Shown piece by piece: positions 8,630 through 18,849 of a DNA stretch of 64,000 nt. The translations under genes were made by a program, and so were the position numbers. Origin of the DNA: a candidate division KSB1 bacterium (lineage in GTDB: Bacteria > Zhuqueibacterota > Zhuqueibacteria > JANLFK01 > Oleimicrobiaceae). Position 1 is the stretch's first letter; every line of letters starts with the position of its first letter. Location of the stretch: positions 372,001 to 436,000 of the forward strand of contig JANLFK010000001.1 in NCBI GenBank assembly GCA_024655945.1, read 5' to 3'. The notes under the pieces were generated by a model. That model made no database searches, had not been told where the DNA came from, and saw only the letters and a program-made list of their open reading frames with translations.

Positions 8630-9586
8630 ATGAGGATTCGTGAGCTTTTCTTCCGCTCCCTCAAGCCAGTGGAGACCGAAGAGCCGCTTGACCTGTTCGT
8701 GAACCGCCCGCTGGCTTTCGTGCTTGCGCTCCTTCTGCGTCCTCTCCCGATTAGCCCCAACATGGTGACGCTGGTGGCCATGCTCGCGGGTGTGGCCTCC
8801 GGGCACCATTTTGCCCAAGGGACCCGCAGCAGCGCTCTCTTGGGCGCCCTCTTCCTGATGGTTGCCAACGTACTGGATTGCACGGACGGGCAGGTGGCGC
8901 GCCTGCGCGCTACGAGCTCCCGGCTGGGCAAGACCTTGGACGGGCTGGCCGACATGGTCGTTTACGTGGCGATCTTCGCGGGGGTAACGACCGCGATGGT
9001 GCGACAATCCGGCGCCGTGACGTGGTGGTGGACGTACGCCGCCCTGGCCGGGCTGAGTGTGATAGTCCACATCACTTTCTTTGACTATTTCAAGAACGAG
9101 CTCATCTTCTACGCCATTCCTTCCTACCACGAGAAACTCGAGCCAATCGCCAAGTTGCGCGCGCAGCGGGCTGCGTTGGGCTGTGGCTGGACGGCAAGAA
9201 TCCACCGAGTTCTCCTCACCCTCTACATCGGCTTGTACCAGTTCGAGCGCGCGCTCACCAATTTGGCGCAGCCGAAGGGCTACGGTGGCTACCTGGAGTG
9301 GTATCAGGCAGAAAGCGGCGTGACGAGTGCGGTCAAGGAGCGATTCCGGGCCGACTATCGCCGGCACCAACAACTGCTCGTGCGCTGTTGGACGCTCATC
9401 GGCTCCACAGGCCACCTCACCGTGTTCCTGCTGGCCGGTCTGTGCAACCGCCTGGATCTCGTCTTCTGGGTCATCTGCGGGCCGTTCAACCTGTGGACGG
9501 TGCTGATCGCCCTGCTGCAACGCCTCACTTTGGCGCGCCAGCTCCGCCTGGCCATGGAGCCGGACCAGACACACCCTTCAGCCTGA
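8630..9586 (+). CDS. CDP-alcohol phosphatidyltransferase family membrane enzyme
   Basis: Enzymes of this family move a phospho-alcohol from a CDP-linked donor to an acceptor alcohol within the membrane. The 318-residue protein carries the full catalytic signature DCTDGQVAR, 8 residues, GKTLDGLAD (four Asp plus Gly and Arg). Flanking hydrophobic segments lie at about residues 25-65, 85-150 and 250-300. A 90-residue polar segment (about 165-250) between the last membrane stretches is longer than in small family members. It follows the PLP enzyme by 39 nt on the same transcript. Its final 9 bases overlap the end of the convergent flippase-like gene. The acceptor (lipid or glycan) is unknown. Confidence 0.88.
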   Translation: MRIRELFFRSLKPVETEEPLDLFVNRPLAFVLALLLRPLPISPNMVTLVAMLAGVASGHHFAQGTRSSALLGALFLMVANVLDCTDGQVARLRATSSRLGKTLDGLADMVVYVAIFAGVTTAMVRQSGAVTWWWTYAALAGLSVIVHITFFDYFKNELIFYAIPSYHEKLEPIAKLRAQRAALGCGWTARIHRVLLTLYIGLYQFERALTNLAQPKGYGGYLEWYQAESGVTSAVKERFRADYRRHQQLLVRCWTLIGSTGHLTVFLLAGLCNRLDLVFWVICGPFNLWTVLIALLQRLTLARQLRLAMEPDQTHPSA

Positions 9587-10612
9587 TCGAACATTGCCCT
9601 CTCGGGACAACAATGCGTCCGAATGGCTGGCGGCCACCCCTGCCCCCATGGCGGCAGGGAGGTATTGGTAGAAGAGGCGCCAGAGCACGACCGCCACACC
9701 CAAAAGGTGCGTAGGAACCGCCGCCGAGTAGACAAGCACGAAGAGGGCCTCCCCGAGCCCCGAGCCGCCCGGCGTGGGGAGGAACGACAGCAGGAAGATG
9801 AGCAAAGCACTGAGCGCTAACCCTTGCAGAAGGCTCGTTGGCAGAGAGAGCGCGCGCAGCACGGCCCAAAGGAGGAGCACTTGGGTGACGTAAACAAAAG
9901 CACTGCAAAGAAGGACCCAGCCCAATAGCACGGCGTGCGCACTGAAGAACCGCCGGAAACTGTTGCGAGCATGAAGCACATGCCGGTTGACCCTCTGCTG
10001 GAAACGCCTTTGCCGCCGCAGCACGCCGATCCTGCTCAACACCTTGCCAGAGACCCCACCAAGCCCCGCCGAGACGCGTGGATTGAGAAGCGCGGCCACC
10101 GCCAGCGCCGACAGCCCCAGGAAGACTATGGCTGTGGCCAGCATGACGCGACGGATTGCTGGCTCCTCTGTGACGAGGTGCCCGAATGACAGGAGCGAGA
10201 GGAGGGCGCCCGAGAGAACAAAGAAGCCAGTTGCGAGGAGCCTGGTGAGTACCACGGATGCTCCCCTGCCTGAAGGAAGGCGCTGCTGCCGGAGGAGGTA
10301 GACGATGGCCACATGGCCCCCGGTGCTGAACGGTGTGACCACGTTGCCAAAGACGCCAAGAACCCCCAACTTGCAACCCTGCCAGAAGCCAATTTTCCCA
10401 TCCGCCGCTCGGACCAGGAACATAATCCTCGCGCCATCCAAGGCAATCCCGGCCAGGCCGAGCATGAGCAGCAAGCCGATGTACGACGGCCTGATCTGTG
10501 TCAGTGCCACAATCGTCTTACGGCTGCCGGTGAACACGAAGATGAGGACAATCGCGGCTATGCTCAACGCCAGCGAAAGGAATAACCTGCGCAGGTAACG
10601 GGGGAGACCCAT
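9578..10612 (-). CDS. Lysylphosphatidylglycerol synthase TM-region (UPF0104) membrane protein
   Basis: A 344-residue integral membrane protein with about eight hydrophobic segments and the family landmark TPGGSGLGEA near residue 285. This domain is the flippase half of MprF. Stand-alone versions often sit with lipid or glycan modification genes. It begins 3 nt after the nucleotidyltransferase gene, with the ribosome site inside that gene's end, so the two are co-transcribed. With the convergent CDP-alcohol transferase it suggests synthesis and then translocation of a modified lipid, which is an inference. Confidence 0.85.
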   Translation of the reverse strand: MGLPRYLRRLFLSLALSIAAIVLIFVFTGSRKTIVALTQIRPSYIGLLLMLGLAGIALDGARIMFLVRAADGKIGFWQGCKLGVLGVFGNVVTPFSTGGHVAIVYLLRQQRLPSGRGASVVLTRLLATGFFVLSGALLSLLSFGHLVTEEPAIRRVMLATAIVFLGLSALAVAALLNPRVSAGLGGVSGKVLSRIGVLRRQRRFQQRVNRHVLHARNSFRRFFSAHAVLLGWVLLCSAFVYVTQVLLLWAVLRALSLPTSLLQGLALSALLIFLLSFLPTPGGSGLGEALFVLVYSAAVPTHLLGVAVVLWRLFYQYLPAAMGAGVAASHSDALLSREGNVRSG

Positions 10613-10615
10613 GCC

Positions 10616-11356
10616 TCACTCCACGCTGCACAGGCCTGCGGCGACCTCCCGGGCGTGGCGATAATCTTCGAGCGTGTCGATCTCCACGCACGCCAGTGGC
10701 GAGATGTCCAGCCCATAGAGGCGCATGCTCGCCTCGATGACTGCCTGGAAAGAGGCCTCGTAGAACTCCTGCGCGCCTCTTCCCCCATCCATCCGCCGTC
10801 CAAGTTCGGCAAACAGAGCGCGGGCAAACTGTGCACTGAACTTCTCGATGCCAATAGACTCTCCTGATGCGCTCTCCACTCTCACCTTCTTGCTGATGGT
10901 CTGGACGAGCCCTTGGGGGTCGAGAACCACCTTCATATCCTCTTCTGACCAGTGGCCGGCGGTGCGAACGGCCAGGGCGTCATGGTGCCTGAGGCCCAGT
11001 AGCATGGCGAGAATGCGTCGGTCAAAGAGAATATCTGCGTCCAGAAGGAGAAATGGCCCGCGCACAGCCTCGCGGGCCAGCCACAGCGAATAGGCGTTGT
11101 TGGTGGTGGCAAACCTTTCGTTGTGCACCCAGCGCACCTGCAGGCCTGGGTAGTGCTTTGCCATGTGGGCGCGGATCTGTTGGGCACAGAAGCCTGTCAC
11201 CAGCACTAACTCGTCCGCGCCTGCCCAGAGCAAGTTCCTGACGGTGGCGTCGAGTACAGTAGTCCCATCGGCCACCTCGAGGAGGCATTTGGGTTTGTTG
11301 TCCGTCAAAGGCCTGAGGCGTCGTGCCTCGCCTGCGGCCAAAATCACTGCCTGCAT
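10616..11356 (-). CDS. Sugar-phosphate/phosphocholine-type nucleotidyltransferase
   Basis: A 246-residue NTP transferase of the LicC/phosphonate-cytidylyltransferase kind. The N-terminal nucleotide loop is LAAGEARRLRPLT. TTNNAYSLWLARE and the metal site LLDADILFD follow, then GESIGIEKFS, YEASFQAVIE and the late VEIDTLEDYRHA. These blocks resemble CTP:phosphocholine and CTP:phosphonate cytidylyltransferases more than RmlA/GlmU. It probably makes a CDP-linked intermediate for the CDP-alcohol transferase. The ATG at 11356 was chosen because family homology begins there; the upstream open frame (to 11491) is not family-like. Confidence 0.85.
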   Translation of the reverse strand: MQAVILAAGEARRLRPLTDNKPKCLLEVADGTTVLDATVRNLLWAGADELVLVTGFCAQQIRAHMAKHYPGLQVRWVHNERFATTNNAYSLWLAREAVRGPFLLLDADILFDRRILAMLLGLRHHDALAVRTAGHWSEEDMKVVLDPQGLVQTISKKVRVESASGESIGIEKFSAQFARALFAELGRRMDGGRGAQEFYEASFQAVIEASMRLYGLDISPLACVEIDTLEDYRHAREVAAGLCSVE

Positions 11357-11847
11357 GCACCTCACTCCGTTACTGAAGACTGCCGGACCCCACGACGATC
11401 CATGCCACTCCACGTGCAATTGACCAAACTGCGGAGCCCCTTCGCTCCACCTGAAAAAGCAGGCGGCCAACTCCACAAAAGACGCCCGCACGCGGCGCCG
11501 CTGCTCTTTCTACCGCGTAATGAACGCTCTGTTTCTGTCGCGCAGGAATTCAGTCTTGGCACAAGGGGCTATGTCGGCGCATGGCTTGGGGGACTCCCGC
11601 CCAAGCGGGCACCCGCCCTACCCCTCTGACCAACACCGCAACCACAGCCGCCACAGCGTCTGCACCCACACGCCAGGGACGCTCGGGCGCCGCGCGCCCT
11701 CCCCCCTGCTTAGCCGTCCGCGGGCACCACTGCGACCCGAGGGGACCGGGCGCTCGCTTGGCAAGGCGCCGCCTGCCGCGATTGGCACCTAACTCTCACG
11801 TGCGCAAGAAAAGGGGCCCCGTGCCCCGGCCAGGTAGAAGGGAACGC
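11357..11847. other. Intergenic region, no gene seen
   Basis: The 491-bp gap lies between two minus-strand genes. It contains the probable terminator of the SagB-like gene (11807-11827) and a 7-bp hairpin, GCTTGGG/CCCAAGC (11584-11590 with 11600-11606). Open frames on both strands here look like low-complexity GC-rich reading with no protein features. No convincing promoter for the nucleotidyltransferase was found. Confidence 0.4.
11807..11827 (-). terminator. Probable terminator of the SagB-like gene
   Basis: Read on the minus strand, GGGGC, a 5-nt loop and GCCCC form a short GC stem followed by TTTTCTT. It lies 20 nt beyond the stop codon. Confidence 0.55.
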
Positions 11848-12579
11848 CTACTTCTTCCCCACCGGCATGATGTACAGCGGCTCCTCGTCCGATTTCAGGC
11901 CCATGACTTTCCTTACGGCTTCGTCGTCGAATGCGCCCACTGCACAGGTGCCTAAGCCCAGTGCCTCCGCCTGCAGATAGACGTTCTGCGCCGAGTGGCC
12001 GAGGTCCATGCACACATAGCGGGCCCGGCCGCGCTCGCCGTACTTGCCGGTGGTGCGCGCAAAGACTGCCGAGTAGACCAGCACCGCCGGCGCCTTGGCG
12101 ATGAACGACTGCTCCCAGGCGGCGTGTGCCAGCTCGTTGCGAGAATCACCAGAGGAGACCTTTCTCAGGGCATGTCCCTCGGACTCATAGCGGTAGATGC
12201 CCGGGGCCAGGCGCGCCACCTCTCCCACGACGACATAGATCTCGAGCGGATACAAGGCACCTGCCGAAGGAGCGGTGCGTAGCCCCCCACGCAGGAATGC
12301 CGGTAGGGGCATTTCTTTGGTGATTCCGTACGCAGCCCAGAGCAATTGACCGAGCTCATTGATGGTGAGCGGCTCCGGCCGGTAGCTCCGCACGGAGCGC
12401 CGCTGGCGGAGCGCCTTTTCCACAGAACAATCGCTGTCAAAGCGCGGCGCCGGCAACGAAATGACCGCCTGCCCTTCACCCATGCGAGCTGCCTCCTGCT
12501 TTGCCGTCTTTCCCCCTCCGAAAGCCAAGGGGACAACGGAAACGATCCCAGCCACCAGGAAAATCGACCAGAGTCTCAT
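11848..12579 (-). CDS. SagB/ThcOx-type nitroreductase-fold oxidoreductase with signal peptide
   Basis: SagB-type proteins are FMN-dependent nitroreductase-fold dehydrogenases. The 243-residue protein shows RQRRSVRSY at the start of the domain, RTAPSAGALYPLEIYVV, and GLGTCAVGAF with a C-terminal MPVGKK. Residues 1-21 form a signal-peptide-like hydrophobic stretch (LWSIFLVAGIVSVVPLAFGG), so the protein seems exported. No SagC/SagD cyclodehydratase or precursor peptide gene is nearby, so a toxin-modification role is unlikely. The upstream neighbour is an exported S9 peptidase, 82 nt away on the same strand. Substrate unknown. Confidence 0.85.
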   Translation of the reverse strand: MRLWSIFLVAGIVSVVPLAFGGGKTAKQEAARMGEGQAVISLPAPRFDSDCSVEKALRQRRSVRSYRPEPLTINELGQLLWAAYGITKEMPLPAFLRGGLRTAPSAGALYPLEIYVVVGEVARLAPGIYRYESEGHALRKVSSGDSRNELAHAAWEQSFIAKAPAVLVYSAVFARTTGKYGERGRARYVCMDLGHSAQNVYLQAEALGLGTCAVGAFDDEAVRKVMGLKSDEEPLYIMPVGKK

Positions 12580-12661
12580 GCAGCACCTCCTTCCGGAGGC
12601 CGTGGGCAGCCAAGCCGCCTGGCCCCCTGAGGATTTCTCCCACAGGTCCCGAGAAGCAACC

Positions 12662-14713
<2,052 letters not shown>

Positions 14714-14751
14714 AAGGAATCCTCCTTTCTTTGCCTGCGACCTTGCCTGCC

Positions 14752-16050
14752 TCACGATTTGGGCAGCCCTTGCTTGATCACTCGTTCCACGGCGTCGCAA
14801 AAACGGTCGATTTCCTCCAAGGTGGTGTAGATGCTCGGGCTCACCCGAATCCCTTCGAACTCCTGATGTTTGATGCCCGCCACGAGGATGCGGTGCCTGT
14901 CCCACAGGTGTTGCGCCAGTTGACCAGAATCGATCCCCTCCACCTGAAATGTGCCGAGCCCACTGGCGACGCCCGGCTTGGGGCTCGTGTGCAGCCGCAC
15001 ACGCTCGTGTTCGGCCAGCCGCTTCGCCCAGCGGTCGCGCAGGTAGATGAGCCGCGCTTCCTTGCGCTTCGGCCCAATGCCCTGGTGCAAAGTCAACGCC
15101 TCCGCAATCGCCAGGTAGGGCGCTGCAGGGTGGGTGCCGATCTCTTCGAACTTGCGGATATTGTCGTCCATATCCGCAGGAGCCGCCATCAACGGCCACA
15201 GGCTGCGAATCTTGGCGCGGCGCACGTACAAAAAGCCGGTGCCGTGGGGCGCACAGAGCCACTTGTGCAGACTGGTCGCGTAGTAATCGCAATCCAGATC
15301 GGCGTGCGTAAAGTCCAGGTGCGCAAAGGCGTGCGCACCATCCACAATTACCGGCACCCCCTTGGCTCGCGCCATGTGCACGATCTTCTTGACCGGGAGA
15401 ATCTGGCCGGTGAGGTTGATGACGTGGTAAATGAGAATCGCCTTCACCCGAGGGGTGAGGTGTTCTGCGAACAAGGAAACGATCTGGTCCGGATCCTCCG
15501 CAGGCACAGGGAGAGAAATCTGCCGCAACACGATCCCTTCGCACCGCTCGCGCTGCCTCCAGGTAGTGAGCATGCGCGGGTAGTCCTGGGTGGTGGTCAA
15601 CACTTCGTCCCCCCGTTTGAGGTCCAACCCGAACTGGCAGATCTGCAGCCCTTCCGAGGCGTTGCGCGTGAGGGCCATCTCCTCCGGGTCGCAGCCAAAA
15701 GCCGCCGCAAGCTGCCGTCGTACAGGTTCGCGCTGTGGCTCCAAGACTTGCCACATCGTGTAGCAGGGAGCCTGGTTGCCAAAGTCCCAGTGTCTTTTCA
15801 GCGCCTCCATTACCGTGGCCGGAGAAGGCGAGACCGCCCCATTGTTGAGGTTGATCAGTGTGCGGTCCACCGCAAGGGCTTGTTGCACCTCGAACCAGAG
15901 AAGTTCGTCTGCCGCTGCCTGTTGCGGGGAGCCGGCATAACCGGCAAGGGCGGCTAACGCGCGTCGCACACCGAGAGGGTCCAGGGCGACCACGGCCGCT
16001 GCGGCTGCAGGAGCCGCCATTACGCCAAAGAACTCGCGGCGACAGTACAT
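14752..16050 (-). CDS. Tat-exported class V aminotransferase (isopenicillin-N-epimerase-like)
   Basis: A PLP enzyme of the class V family, 432 residues. The N-terminus has a twin-arginine leader (CRREFFG followed by an Ala-rich hydrophobic stretch). The PLP-binding lysine lies in SLHKWLCAPHGTGFLYVR, preceded by VDGAHAFAHLDF. A folded, cofactor-loaded enzyme exported by Tat fits this signal. The ATG at 16050 is favoured because GGAGGGA lies 6 nt upstream; an ATG at 16056 is in frame but abuts the ribosome site. It sits 28 nt after the symporter gene and 38 nt before the S9 peptidase gene, indicating an operon. The reaction (epimerase, lyase or transaminase) is undecided. Confidence 0.88.
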   Translation of the reverse strand: MYCRREFFGVMAAPAAAAAVVALDPLGVRRALAALAGYAGSPQQAAADELLWFEVQQALAVDRTLINLNNGAVSPSPATVMEALKRHWDFGNQAPCYTMWQVLEPQREPVRRQLAAAFGCDPEEMALTRNASEGLQICQFGLDLKRGDEVLTTTQDYPRMLTTWRQRERCEGIVLRQISLPVPAEDPDQIVSLFAEHLTPRVKAILIYHVINLTGQILPVKKIVHMARAKGVPVIVDGAHAFAHLDFTHADLDCDYYATSLHKWLCAPHGTGFLYVRRAKIRSLWPLMAAPADMDDNIRKFEEIGTHPAAPYLAIAEALTLHQGIGPKRKEARLIYLRDRWAKRLAEHERVRLHTSPKPGVASGLGTFQVEGIDSGQLAQHLWDRHRILVAGIKHQEFEGIRVSPSIYTTLEEIDRFCDAVERVIKQGLPKS

Positions 16051-16078
16051 GTGCATTCCCTCCAAATGGAACGAGCGG

Positions 16079-18070
16079 CTACCGAACCGGCTCTGCCCAT
16101 CTCTCGTGCGCCAACAGCTTGGCCACCCCCCAGAAGCACAGGGCAGTCGCCGCCAGTAGAGCCAGACCCAACACAGTCGCTCCCAGCACCAGCTTGCCAA
16201 TGCCAATGAGTGCCGCGTACACTGCCACAATGCCGAGGAGGGCGCCAAGCACATTGCGGCGATTGAACAGGCTCTCGGCGACGCTCTCCTGCGCCCCCGC
16301 TCCCTGGGCCATGGCGGTGACCTTCTTCCAGCCAGGGCCCCCCGGCTGCACCCGGCGGCAAAACTCCACCAGATTGCTCATGTCCACCGGCCTGGTCACC
16401 AAGGTGGTCGTCAGCCAGACGACAAGCGAAACAGGCGCAGTGTAGAGCAGCGTCCACGGGAACTGCCTGGCTGGCAGCGTGAACTTGCTCACCAGCCACA
16501 AGGCGGCGAATCCCGAGAGCAGCGCAGCGACGACCCCTCCCCAATTCTCCTGGGCTTCGCCTGGCTTGGCCAGAACGAACCATGCCAACACGGCCATGGT
16601 CACCCCGACTGCCGTCTGCAGCACCAGGCGCACGGTGGTCATGCTGGGCACAAACAGCACCAGCGCCACTACCACCAGGATGGCGACGATGGCCGACATC
16701 TCCGACCAGGCGTTCACCCGCCACCAATACCACCTGCAAATGTACACAATGCCGATGCCCGCGACGATTGCCGAAAACAACAGCCACCCCTTGAAGATAT
16801 CGTTCATGAGAAAGGTCACCCCACCGCCGAGAATGGCCATTAGCGCAGTGGCCAGCACGCCCATCACCACGTAGTGCCGCTCGCCGGCGTGCGGCCGCAC
16901 AAAGGGTCTGTAAAAGTCGTTGACCAGGTAGGAAGCACCCCAGTTGATCTGCGTGGCGATGGTGGACATGAAGGCCGCCAAGAACGAGGCAAGCATCAGG
17001 CCCAAAAGGCCCGGCCGCAGCAGGTCGAGCATCACGGCGATGTAGCCCACCTCCGGATCTGGCGCGTTCGTATGGGGATTGATGATGCCCGGGAAACGCA
17101 CCGCCGCCACGATGCCCACCACGATCCACGGCCAAGGACGCAGGCAAAAGTGGGCGATGCTGAACCAAAGGTAGCCCAGAAAGGCGTGCCGCTCGTTTTT
17201 TGCGGAAATCATGCGCTGGGCAAAATAGGCCCCTCCATCGGTATTCCCCACCGTCCACCAGAGGAGCAAGACGTAGAGAAGGAAGATGGAAAAGTCCTGG
17301 CCACTCGCAGTTGAGGGCACAATGCTGAGCATCGAGGCAGCTTTCTGCGACCCGTACAGGCGGGGGAGTTCGCTGAGGAGGGTGCCCATTCCGCCAACGT
17401 GGGCCACGGCGTAGATTGCCAGAAAAATGGTCATCCCCATGGCCAAGAGGAATTGGAAAAAGTCGGTCACCAATACTCCCCACAGGCCGGAGACTGCCGA
17501 GTAGAGCATGGTGATCAAGATGCACGCCGGCACGGCGATGTTCTTCGGGATGTTGAAGGTGAGACCCATGATCTTGGTCATGGACAAGTTCACCCACCCC
17601 ATGATCAGGCAGTTGTACGGCAAGGCAAAGTAGAGGGCGCGAAAACCGCGCAGGATGCGCGCCGGCCGACCAGAGTAGCGCAGGGTCACCAGCTCGGTGT
17701 CGGTGATGATTCGCGCCCGCCGCCACAGCCGCGAGAAAAAGAACACCCCGATGACGAACATGGGCACCTGCGACCACCAGAACCAGTTCCCCCAAATACC
17801 CTGTTTCACCACGAGCCCGCTAATGGCCAGCGGCGTGTCGGCGGCGAAAGTCGTGGCCACCATCGAGGTACCCAGCAGCCACCAAGGTACGCCTTGGCCC
17901 GAGGCGAAGTAGTCGGCCATGGTGCGCGTGCCACGACGGGAAAAGCAGACGCCTATCAGCACCGACAGCACAAGAAAAGCGACGATGATGCCCCAGTCCA
18001 GCAGGGTGAGCTGCCGGGCAAAAGAAAAACGCGCGGTCATCTCTAGCGCATTGGCGGTTTGTTCTGTCAT
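16079..18070 (-). CDS. Sodium:solute symporter (SSS family)
   Basis: A 663-residue membrane protein with about 14-15 hydrophobic segments. The family start pattern is visible (YFASGQGVPWWLLGTSMVAT, then FAADTPLAISGLV). It probably imports an amino acid, peptide-derived compound or organic acid with sodium. It leads a minus-strand run followed by the Tat-exported aminotransferase and the S9 peptidase, so the substrate may be a product of periplasmic peptide breakdown (inference). The ATG at 18070 has AGGA upstream. Confidence 0.93.
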   Translation of the reverse strand: MTEQTANALEMTARFSFARQLTLLDWGIIVAFLVLSVLIGVCFSRRGTRTMADYFASGQGVPWWLLGTSMVATTFAADTPLAISGLVVKQGIWGNWFWWSQVPMFVIGVFFFSRLWRRARIITDTELVTLRYSGRPARILRGFRALYFALPYNCLIMGWVNLSMTKIMGLTFNIPKNIAVPACILITMLYSAVSGLWGVLVTDFFQFLLAMGMTIFLAIYAVAHVGGMGTLLSELPRLYGSQKAASMLSIVPSTASGQDFSIFLLYVLLLWWTVGNTDGGAYFAQRMISAKNERHAFLGYLWFSIAHFCLRPWPWIVVGIVAAVRFPGIINPHTNAPDPEVGYIAVMLDLLRPGLLGLMLASFLAAFMSTIATQINWGASYLVNDFYRPFVRPHAGERHYVVMGVLATALMAILGGGVTFLMNDIFKGWLLFSAIVAGIGIVYICRWYWWRVNAWSEMSAIVAILVVVALVLFVPSMTTVRLVLQTAVGVTMAVLAWFVLAKPGEAQENWGGVVAALLSGFAALWLVSKFTLPARQFPWTLLYTAPVSLVVWLTTTLVTRPVDMSNLVEFCRRVQPGGPGWKKVTAMAQGAGAQESVAESLFNRRNVLGALLGIVAVYAALIGIGKLVLGATVLGLALLAATALCFWGVAKLLAHERWAEPVR

Positions 18071-18270
18071 GGAGGTTCCTGTGTCAGTTTCGACGCCTCA
18101 GCTTCGCAATGGAACGCAAGCTTGCCCGCCCGGCCCGAGCTGCAGCCGGTCCTCCTACAATTACAAGGGTGCGCCCTGGGCGAGGCAACACTCACTTCAG
18201 CGTGTGGCGCTCATGCCAAGCAGTTGCGCAAAATACCTGTCCACCCCGTGGCCGCAAGCTCAAGCCCGCG

Positions 18271-18813
18271 CTACTTCTCCCAATCCTCGCGCAGAATACC
18301 CATCACCCAAAAATCTACGTACCCACCGCGGCGGTACATGGCCTGGCGCACTACGCCCTCTTTCAGGAAACCAGCCTTCTCATAGATGTGGATGGCAGGA
18401 GCGTTCTCCGCACACACGTGCAGCTGAATGCGGTGCAGGTTCAAGGTGGCAAAGGCATAGTCCACCATGAGTCGCGTCGCCTCGCCCCCATAGCCCTTCG
18501 ACCAGGCACCTGGGTCGAGCAGCGCCAAGTAGAAGACAGCTGCGCGGCTCACATAGTCAATGCGAAAAAACGCCGTCACCCCCACCGCCTGGGGCGGCTC
18601 ATTGCTGCAGACGGTGAACAGAACCGCCTCGCGGCTCTCCAGCTGCTGGCTGAGGCGCGCGCGCAACGCCTCGCGCGTCATGGGGAAGGCCAAGAAGAGC
18701 GCATCCCGCACCGTTGGGTCATTTTCCCCTCGATAGAACAGCTCCAAGTCGGCCTCGAGGTCGACCGGCCTGAGATGGACACGCTCGCCCCTCAAGAACA
18801 CCGCGCCTTCCAT
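18271..18813 (-). CDS. RimJ/RimL-like GNAT acetyltransferase
   Basis: A 180-residue single-domain acetyltransferase. It starts MEGAVFLRGERVHLRPV, typical of RimJ/RimL-type enzymes, and has the acetyl-CoA loop SKGYGGEATRLMVDYAF and the late NAPAIHIYEKAGF. The ATG at 18813 is chosen because GGAGGT lies 8 nt upstream. These enzymes acetylate protein N-termini, polyamines or antibiotics; the target here cannot be told. It lies 36 nt after the symporter at 18850 on the same strand. Confidence 0.88.
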   Translation of the reverse strand: MEGAVFLRGERVHLRPVDLEADLELFYRGENDPTVRDALFLAFPMTREALRARLSQQLESREAVLFTVCSNEPPQAVGVTAFFRIDYVSRAAVFYLALLDPGAWSKGYGGEATRLMVDYAFATLNLHRIQLHVCAENAPAIHIYEKAGFLKEGVVRQAMYRRGGYVDFWVMGILREDWEK

Positions 18814-18849
18814 AGGCAATTCACCTCCCAACCAAGGGTGAGGCACTCC

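Noticed and set aside
7337-11356. Phosphonate biosynthesis cluster
   Set aside because: The nucleotidyltransferase and PLP enzyme recall phosphonate clusters, but no PEP mutase or phosphonopyruvate decarboxylase is present.
14714-15754. Long N-terminal extension of the S9 peptidase frame
   Set aside because: It overlaps the class V aminotransferase in another frame, and a signal peptide with a good ribosome site begins at 14713.
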